Assembly (NCBI RefSeq): GCF_032884065.1
Contig: NC_088872.1
Location: forward strand, 9,795,493 to 9,859,492
Origin: Artemia franciscana
Lineage: Eukaryota > Arthropoda > Branchiopoda > Anostraca > Artemiidae
Direction: 5' to 3'
Length of the DNA: 64,000 nt
Both the position numbers and the translations under genes were made by a program. Shown here in pieces: positions 56,467 through 64,000 of the stretch. Position 1 is the stretch's first letter. Every line of letters begins with the position of its first letter. Below the pieces are notes generated by a model. The model was not told the DNA's origin, made no database searches, and was given only the letters and a program-made list of their open reading frames with translations.

Positions 56467-56682
56467 AATCTTGACATTGATAAAGTTTGTGACGAAATAA
56501 TTAGTCAGTGGGATGTCCTCATGGAAGTATCCCAGTTGAAAGAAGAAAAAAAGCCCCTTTTTGATGTGGATGATAGGATTGCAAAAATTATGGAAAAGCA
56601 AGCTCAGTCTGTCGTTTCAGTGAAGAGCTATACAGAAGAAGAAAAGCAGTTGAAGAAATCAATTCTTGCTCAGTATGGAGAG
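56467..56682 (+). CDS. CCDC43: CCDC43 homologue, second coding exon
   Basis: The acceptor 'tttttttttccag' ends at 56,466. The 216-base exon encodes 72 residues in phase 0 to phase 0. It starts 'NLDIDKVCDEIISQWDVLME' and ends 'EEEKQLKKSILAQYGE', with 'DRIAKIMEKQAQSVVSVKSY' between. From memory this matches the middle of animal CCDC43 (IC.EI...W; I..LIEKQAQ.VV; EEEKQ.K..LLAQY). The donor 'gag' then 'gtaaaa' (GT at 56,683) is better than that of the previous exon. The conserved charged C-terminal coiled coil (about 90 residues) is not seen before the window ends, so the next exon lies beyond a long intron or was missed. Confidence 0.88.
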
Positions 56683-57639
56683 GTAAAATATCATATCAAT
56701 CAGGAATATCAGTTTATTAATTCCTGAATTTGAGCCAAATTTATTATGACAGAAATCTCATTCTGTTGAAATTTGTTTAAAACATATATTTGTCCAAACT
56801 AATATCTATAAATAAGTAAATAATGACAGTTTTTTTAATATTTGTTATTATTATTTTAGCATTTTAATTTATTTTCTATTAATTGTAATTATTAATTATA
56901 ATTTTACTTAATTTTATTTATTTTCAAATTTTTCTTTTTGTATTCGTTTTATTTTAAAATTTTTCTTTATAAGTTTAAAAATAATTTAAATGTGCACTAG
57001 CCAAAGAGCCTTCTGGGAAGTAAGTATAAAAAGATATAGAGCATATACTTTCTAGGAAGTCAAGAAAAAAAAATATTCATTTCCCTCTAACCCCAAAACA
57101 AAACAGAATAGACTAACTAAAACTGCTTTAAAAATTTTTTCTTTTTTTTGATCAGCCAAAACTTATAATATTTTGTTCAGCCCAGACCAAATAGAGCTAC
57201 CTGACTTCGAATATTGTTAATTGTTCCAGACCAAAAGTCTAAAATTTTGGGACACCAAAAAAGAGGGCTGTAGATTGTGCATCTGTAACCTGCTTGAAAA
57301 TTGTATTCTTGATTTCCTTATAAACTGTAGACTTATTTCCTTATCTTATAGACTTATATACCCCTTAAATTAAATAGTTGCACCCAATGAAAGGCTGTAT
57401 CTCTTATTTTCATAATTCTAGAACATATAAAGATTTTTGTTTTTTTTTTTAAAGAGTCAGTTCAGGTTCGAGTTCCATTAATTTTATCAAATGAACAATT
57501 ACAAGATAATATCCCAAAACGCTCGATGGTCCAATTTTTGGGAAATAACTTAAAATTTTTGGGAAATAACATGATTACAAATTAATGATAATACTAAATA
57601 TATTCATACTAAACTACGCCTGGGGAATAGAAGTCAACT
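56683..57639. other. Probable next CCDC43 intron, no feature
   Basis: Very AT-rich (for example 56,820-56,990). No exon or transposon is recognised. Confidence 0.45.
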
Positions 57640-60600
57640 CACTAACTGTCTCACGAATGCGGCGCTCACCTCTTCTTCTGACATCGCGTCATCTGTGCCG
57701 GTGTTGCGCCATTGAGGCTTGCATACCATGCTACTTTAGTTTAGCTTGTTTGTGTTTGAGATATACCTATTTTCGAGTGACGATAATTTGAACCACTTAT
57801 ACAGTGATTGTGTTGCTACAAATATATCTAAAAATGACAGCAGAAGACGCTGATGATAGCCTAAAAAGCATTCTGAAAAGTAAGCGAAAAGTAAGTCCGG
57901 ACCGCTAGCGCCATCTATTATTGAAATTCTCATTGCATACCAACTGTACAAACCTTGCGAAGATGTCACCACTGTTCAGCTTAAGCCAAAAAGGAAAAAG
58001 AAATGGCGTGGCAAGCGCGCAGGTAGAAGGGTCCGAGAACGCAGAGAGCGCCGTGTACTTTATAACGGTGATCACAGTATTCCAGTAATCAGTATAGTTT
58101 GCAATGACAGCAGAACAAAAAAGTCAAAGAATAAGCAATATGAGGCATGCTTAGCTAATATAAATTCCTCAGAACCAAAACCAATATTACCGACATTGAA
58201 GCCATACTACCCTTTACGAAGCTTCGAACAACTCGGATAATCCCCCTCCTGTGCTAAAACCTGTCACTCTAAGTACTAAAACAAATTTCCCAAGCCTGAT
58301 TCTCTGCAGTTCCGGATCACTGACGAATAAAGTGGACGAGTTAGAACTTGTCTTACGCATCAACTCGACACCACTATCAATAATTACCGAATGTTGGCAT
58401 ATTACTACTGAAACAGGCGCTATAAGAGGCTATCTGAACTTCATCAATACCAGGTGTGACAGAGACGACACACGACGTGGAGGTGGAGTAGGCATCTATT
58501 GTCGTGAATACTTGCCATACAGACAACTTAATAGCCCTTCAGATTCCTGTCATGAAGCAATCTGGCTGTGGTGCAGACCGAGAGGGTTACCAAGAACTTA
58601 CTAGTGTATCATTCTAGCAGAAGTATACTATCACGGAGGTGCTCGCAACAGACGTGAATTAGTGAAGTTTCTGCAGCATCAAGGTGACAACTTTCGGAAA
58701 CAATCCAGTAATCCAGCATTCATCGTAGCTGGAGACATTAACTTAACCGACAAAAAGTGGATTTCACGTGTGCTGGATCTAAAACAAGTGGTCGATGTTC
58801 CCACTCATGAAAGTGGAAGCATACTAGACCTCATACTAACGAATCTTGAGGTGTTTTATGAACCATCAGTTTCCCTAGGACCACTCGCTAAGTCAGACCA
58901 CAACGTTCTCTGGTGGAAACCAAAGAGCATAAATCATATACCGAAACCAAAAAAGGTTAAAATAGTTTACACACCCCTCAGTGAAAGCTCCATCCAAGCA
59001 TTTGGCAGGTGGATCGCTAACTTGACTTCAATCCAGTTTGTGTTATAACAAATATGGATGAAAAGCTCGAGACATCATACTCGATTCTGCAGCAAATGTA
59101 CCATGAATTTTTTCCAGTTAAAGAACGCACGATATGTGAGACGGATAAGCCGTGGTTGATACTAATATAAAAAAATCATCAAAGAACGATGTAAACTCCA
59201 TGCTATATGAGACACACTGAATGCAAACAAGATAAGAAACAAAGTCGTCTCAGCCCTCCGAGCTTCCCGAAAAAGATATGTACGGGAGAAAATAGCACTA
59301 CTCCTCAAGTTAGATTCTCACAAGTGGCATGACGCAGTAAAACGGCTTAGTGGGAAAAAGAAAGGAAACGAAATACGAATCAATAACCCAGATCGTAGTC
59401 TGATAAAAGCCTCGGAAGTCAACGAATTCTTTACTCAGATTTTTACTACCCACCCAACCGTAAGTGATGAAAAAATGTGTACCATCATTAACAACAGTAA
59501 TATAGATGAAATCGTAGAGGTGTCAGAAATGGCAGTTCACTATGCAATCGGATGACTACGTAACAACTGTGCCACATACCCCGGTGAACTCCCCGTGAAA
59601 TTACTGAAAGACTACTCACCTTCCTTAGCCAAGTCTATCGCATCAATGATAAACCAATGTTTCTCAGAACAATCATTTCCGAAGATGTGGAAGGCTGCAT
59701 ATGTCCGTGTTATACCGAAAGTCAAGACACCCCAGTCCTGTGACCAACTGAGACCAATATCGATAACTCCTAACTTAGCAAAAGTAGCTGAGGGTTTTAT
59801 CTACCGTTCTTTGTTAGAACAAATTGCTCCTGCGTTTGATCCGTACCAATATGGTTGCATACGAGGCAGTAGCACGGCAATATATCTAGTGCGAATGTAT
59901 CACTTAACCGTCCAGTGGTTCGACACTTCTAATAGTGCTGTCGACTTAATTTTGGCGGACTACCGAAAAGCATTCGACCTTATCAAACACATGATTGCAT
60001 TTACTAATCTGAAAGAAATGGGAACTAAAAAACAAATACTACTATAAGTGAGAGAATTTTTACAGGGGAGACGGCAATCATTTTACCTTTTGTTTGCAGA
60101 AGATACCTTCTCTGAGTGGTCAGAATTAACCTTTGGATGCCCAGGTTACGAAGGAACGAAATTAGCTACTCTTTTATTTCTTGCCGTTATCAACCCTATC
60201 CTTGCAGAATTTGAAGGGCGTTTCAAGTTTGTTAATGACTTGTCCGCGCTTCTCAAATATATAATCGAAAATGCAGTGACAAAGCAGCAGTCTGACCCGA
60301 CTTTCTTGACAGACTTCATCAACCAGTGTAAGTCGAATAGTCTACAAGTGAATGAACAGAAATCTAAAGTTTTACCATTTAATCCACTTAAGCGAGATAT
60401 CACTATCCCAGATGCTCTGTTTCCAATTGTTTCCTCTGCAACAATCCTAGGCGTAGCATTTACAAGTGACTGCTCGTTTAAGCTGCATGTAGACAATATT
60501 GTGCACAAGGGTCACTACTCAATCCAGAGTTTAACAAGTATGCGCAGGTTAGGCTTCTCTGATCGTCAGCTCCTGCTGCCGTATACAACCTACATCAGGC

Positions 60601-61010
60601 CTTTCCTCGAGTATTGCTGTCCCGTTTGGGGTCCCCAAACTCAGAACATAGCTTACATGGCAGATGAACTAGAACATGTCCAAAAACGTGCTACTAGAAT
60701 AATACTTGGACCCAGTTTCAGCAGCTACGAAAGCGCCCTTGAGTTCTTGAATTTGCCCACCTTATTTGATCGAAGACATGAGCTAATAATGAAATTTGGG
60801 AAATCACTATTAACAAACGATAAGCACCGATCCATACTTCCACCATCCACATCAATCAGCAGACATACTAGGCATTACAACAAACTAGAACCAGTCAAGT
60901 GCCGTACGAACAGATTCACAAACTCCTTTTTACCATATTTCGTAAGTGCATTTAACAAGTGCATTTAACAAGTGAATTGAAAGTTGCACCATATTTCGTA
61001 AGTGTATCTA
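57640..61010 (+). mobile_element. Plus-strand degenerate CR1-like LINE (LINE-C)
   Basis: GC-richer than its surroundings from about 57,640. Order: leader, a basic Arg/Lys-rich segment ('KRKKKWRGKRAGRRVRERRE', about 57,990), endonuclease, linker, RT and C-terminal region, ending near 61,000 in a locally repeated 'catttaacaagtg' stretch. No RNase H. The basic segment before the endonuclease and the 'GTKL..LLFLAVIN' form of the RT motif resemble CR1-group elements of marine invertebrates (from memory). No target duplication or tail was recognised. Confidence 0.75.
57980..60968 (+). pseudogene. LINE-C ORF2: endonuclease and RT, broken
   Basis: Endonuclease: 'SLTNKVDELELVLRINSTPL', 'RGGGVGIYCREYLPYRQL', 'FIVAGDINLTDKKW' (about 58,720) and 'KSDHNVLWW' (about 58,890). 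RT: 'LRPISITPNLAKVAEGFIYR' (about 59,750), 'LILADYRKAFDLIKH' (about 59,945), 'GCPGYEGTKLATLLFLAVIN' (about 60,140) and 'FKFVNDLSALL' (about 60,220), where the catalytic pair DD has become ND. C-terminal: 'ILGVAFTSDCSFKLHV', 'RPFLEYCCPVWG', 'ELEHVQKRATRIILG'. Stops lie at 58,602, 59,046, 59,552 and 60,045. The last piece is a 306-codon open frame (60,048-60,968). Confidence 0.8.
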
Positions 61011-62384
61011 ACTAGTGACTATTTTGTGATTGTAAAAGTATTGTAATTTTGCGTTCATTTTTGAGTGCTACGATAGCTGTTTCAGTAAACGAATGCGAAT
61101 GCAAATCTTGAAAATCTAAGGGATTAATGGAACAATAGTCAAAATCTTTACATTTCATGGGGGATGTCCTGAAAACAGTAAATATGTTATGCGTATGAAG
61201 GTTTATAATCTTTGTCTGTTTGTCAAAGAAAACGAATCTATACTTCTTTTTCATTCATCAAGTTTTTTTTGTCTTCTAAGGAATAGTAAAATCAAGCTCA
61301 CAAGGAATGCAATATATACTGGCTTTGTGAAGCATTAACAGAGAGGTAGTGCTCTCTAGATTTTGTTTCTAACATAATAGATGGCGGAAGATTTTAGTGA
61401 AAAGATCTTCCATCAATAGTAGTCCGGTAATGTTCCGATTTTAGGCTAATTTATTTGTTTTATTGTATTTATTGTTTACCGTCGTATAATCGAATTGTTT
61501 TTTGTATTTCTGACTAGATAGTTCCGGTTGCACTAAAAATGGTCAGATTATTCCCTCAGTAAACACAGAAACATTTCATTTTTTGGGAAAACGAAGATAA
61601 ATCTTCCAAACTAGGTCTGTGCAAATATATAATTGAAGATGAATGTAATGATAAGTTTTATTTATGTTTTGACAAAGTTTGTTTTATATTTTGAATGAGA
61701 TTTAAAAAAAAATGTTTTTTAAACATAACGCGCTGCATAAAGTTAAGCCCTCGCCTTGAGCCCTTCCATGAAGTCCTCCTCCCGAGTCTCGGCACCCTCT
61801 ATCTTTTTGGTTCGAGATGCTTCGAGTTGTAGGGGGTGAGCTGAAACAACTGATCAGTTTTATTTGCGCTTGCATTGCTGAAAAAGATGAGTTTACATGC
61901 CATTTTCGAAATTTCAGGAGTTTAGGTATTCCATCAGTCTTCCGAACTTTGGGGGTGTTGGTTGAGTGAGTCAAGACACAAAAAAGCGAACATTTTTGGT
62001 ATTTCCAAAAGGGACAATCCTTTGTGTTAATCTTGGTGGAACTCTCAATATCCTCTATTGTATGCTAGAATAGGCTGAAAGATTTCGACCTATCTCCCTC
62101 TCATGTATGACCTCCCATTTAAATTGAAAAAAAAAAAATCTAGGTCTCACGGGAAACAATTTGAAAATTAAAAAAAAACAATTATATTTTAAATCCAACA
62201 TTAATTTAACATAATTCAAACAAACAATTCAACACCCAACCCTTGAGGCAACTCAGATTTTGGGCTGAAATAATAGGTAAAAAAAATTGACAAATATAAA
62301 GGATGATAATGATTGCGAAATAGACAAAAAAAGTGACAAAATAATAAAATAATAAACAAACAACAAAATAATAAGTGACAAAAT
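61011..62384. other. No recognisable gene
   Basis: AT-rich. A less AT-rich patch at 61,730-61,850 has no coding motif. The frame of 90 codons there on the minus strand shows nothing recognisable. Confidence 0.4.
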
Positions 62385-63240
62385 GCCACTTATTAAGAAT
62401 TTGCTTCTTGTCAGTTTAAAGAGATGGTGCCAAATATAGTTTGTTACTTATTGAAGAATCTGTGTTTTGTCCAGGTGAAAGGATAGTGCCAAATCTGGTG
62501 CTAAAAATTGTATAATACTTTTATAAGAATCTGCTTCTTGTCAATTCAAAGAGATGGTGCCAAATGTAATTTGATACTTATTGAAGAATCTGTGTTTCGT
62601 CCATTTGAAAGGATGGTGCTTAATCTGGTGCTAAAATTTATTTAATTACTATTGAAGAATCTGCTTCTTGTCAGTTTACAGAGATCGTACCAAATGTAAT
62701 TTGATACTTGTTTAAGATGTTCTGTTTCGTCCATTTGAAAGGATGATGCTAAATCTGGTGCTAAAATTTATTTAATAACTATTGAAGAATCTGCTTCTTG
62801 TCAGTTTAAGGAGATGGTGCTAAATGTAGTTTGATACTTATTGACTTATTGAAGAATCTAAGTTTTGTCCATTTGAAAGGATGGTGCTAAATCAGGTGCT
62901 AACATTTATTTAATGCTTTATAAAGAATCTGCTTCTTGTCATTTCAAAGGATAGGTCTAAATCTGACGTTAAAAATAATTTAATACCTATCGAAGAATCC
63001 GCGTCTTTTCAGTTTGAAGGAATGGTGTAAAATCGGGTATTTAATGTATTGTCATTGCTATTGATAAATCTTCTTGTCAATTTGAAGGGATCGTAGAGAA
63101 TCTGGTGATCGTAGAGAACCTATTGAAGAATCTGCTTCTCGTCAGTTTAAAGAGATGGTGCTGAATCTGGGGTGAAAAGTAATTTTTAGCCTTCTGAAGA
63201 ATTTGAAGAAGTTTAAAGGGATAGAGCTAAAATTTAAAGA
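62385..63240 (+). repeat. Satellite: ~65 bp monomers arranged as ~130 bp dimers
   Basis: Monomer type 1: 'gaagaatctgcttcttgtca' then 'gtttaaagagatggtgc'. Type 2: 'gaagaatctgtgttttgtcc' then 'tttgaaaggatggtgc' and 'aatctggtgctaaa'. They alternate from 62,392 to about 62,920 (dimer starts near 62,392, 62,523, 62,652, 62,782), then become irregular to 63,240. About 13 monomers in total. Confidence 0.85.
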
Positions 63241-63296
63241 GGGATTGAGGCTCAACAATCACCTTATCTGTAAGCATATGGGCAACTATACTGTTT

Positions 63297-64000
63297 GAAC
63301 AATGGAATGGATCAAGGAAAATTTGTATTCATAAGCATTCCGGGAACCATGATTTTGAATAAATGTTAGAGTAAAGAATCGACGCTTATGTCAAAAGATA
63401 AAAATAAAATCAACAGTTTGAATAATATTTGAAGTTTTGTTAGGAAATTTAACAAAAGGAGAAAAAAACTCAATTAATTCCCGTGTAAAAATGTTAGTTA
63501 GATATTTTACCAGTTTATTACTATGAAGCTTTTTTTTTAAATTGAAGTGAAATTTTTCCGGTCAAAGAAACATGTTTATCAACTGTTATACAAACGCAAA
63601 TCAAGCCAAATATTTACTCACATAAATGGGATTTAAGGCTGGCAACGCAGATTATTTGGCGGTTAAAAAACGTTATCCACCGTTCCGTTGTTGAACAATG
63701 GAATTAGTATTCATTAGTATTCCGAGAATTGGGACTTATAATAAATCATGTGATGAAAAATTGATGCTAATATCAGAAGGTTAAAAAAAAAATTCAGCAG
63801 TTTGAAGAACCCATGAAGTTTTCCTTGAAAATTAAAAGATTTTTAATCCTTGTTTAAAATATTTGATTAAATTTTTGATTCAATGCCAAATAAATGTTTC
63901 TACTACAAAATTTGGCCAAAAATGAGCCAAGTATTCGCACACATAAAAGTTTCTGTCTTCGCGAGCAACGGGAAATCCTGTAGCCGACGCGAAATGTGAC
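63297..64000 (+). repeat. ~395 bp tandem duplication
   Basis: 'gaacaatggaatgg' at 63,298 and 'gaacaatggaatta' at 63,692 begin matching stretches. Shared words follow in order: 'tattcat.agtattccg', 'gatgctaat' or its variant, 'cagtttgaa' and 'gaagtttt'. Further matches ('agccaaatatttactcacat' and 'agccaagtattcgcacacat') near 63,605 and 63,920 are shorter-spaced, so indels separate the copies. Confidence 0.65.

Noticed and set aside
62385-63240. CRISPR-like array of direct repeats
   Set aside because: Repeats are adjacent and diverged with no unique spacers, and the genome is eukaryotic.
56683-64000. Remaining C-terminal exon of CCDC43
   Set aside because: I looked for a charged coiled-coil segment bounded by splice sites and could not identify one; it may lie beyond the window.

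Overview
The window is nuclear DNA of an animal, most likely an arthropod. It is AT-rich, holds split exons of a conserved metazoan gene, and consists mainly of retrotransposons and dispersed or tandem repeats. The mix of LINE families and the dispersed repeat ending near 'cagttcgttaccac' would suit a crustacean such as brine shrimp, but that is an impression from memory and weak. No rRNA, functional tRNA, CRISPR array or bacterial operon is visible.

Layout. 0.15-4.3 kb: a degenerate higher-order tandem array. 5.8-21.3 kb: copies of a dispersed noncoding family (called A here), a fold-back family (called B), and remnants of four LINEs, including a long minus-strand element with ORF1 and ORF2 (14.4-18.6 kb). 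22.4-25.2 kb: a minus-strand zinc-knuckle LINE that lost its reverse transcriptase core. 26.3-26.7 kb: a tRNA-derived SINE inside an old family A copy. 27.4-31.4 kb: a large ankyrin-repeat gene (about 33 repeats) ending in a PRANC-like, F-box-like domain and broken by one apparent frameshift. 32.0-34.3 kb: relics of a mariner transposase and a LINE.

36.5-56.7 kb: the host gene. Two coding exons at 36,831-36,995 and 56,467-56,682 join in phase and match the conserved N-terminal and middle part of CCDC43. The 19.5 kb intron between them is packed with transposons: family B fold-backs containing a 403 bp MITE with a perfect 8 bp target duplication; a minus-strand RNase H LINE (LINE-A) split by a complete plus-strand LINE (LINE-B); a minus-strand Gypsy LTR element; a CR1-like fragment; a 5'-truncated RTE-like LINE with an unbroken 792-codon reading frame; then a ~300 bp tandem duplication and a ~55 bp minisatellite ending about 120 bp before the second exon.

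57.6-61.0 kb: a plus-strand degenerate LINE (LINE-C). 62.4-64.0 kb: a ~65 bp monomer satellite arranged as ~130 bp dimers, then a ~395 bp tandem duplication.

Most interesting: (1) the ankyrin/PRANC gene, a domain pairing best known from poxviruses, Wolbachia and parasitoid wasps, with near-identical internal repeat blocks; (2) the CCDC43 intron as a dated stack of nested insertions; (3) several large inverted repeats. Host genes and transposons are not functionally linked except by position.
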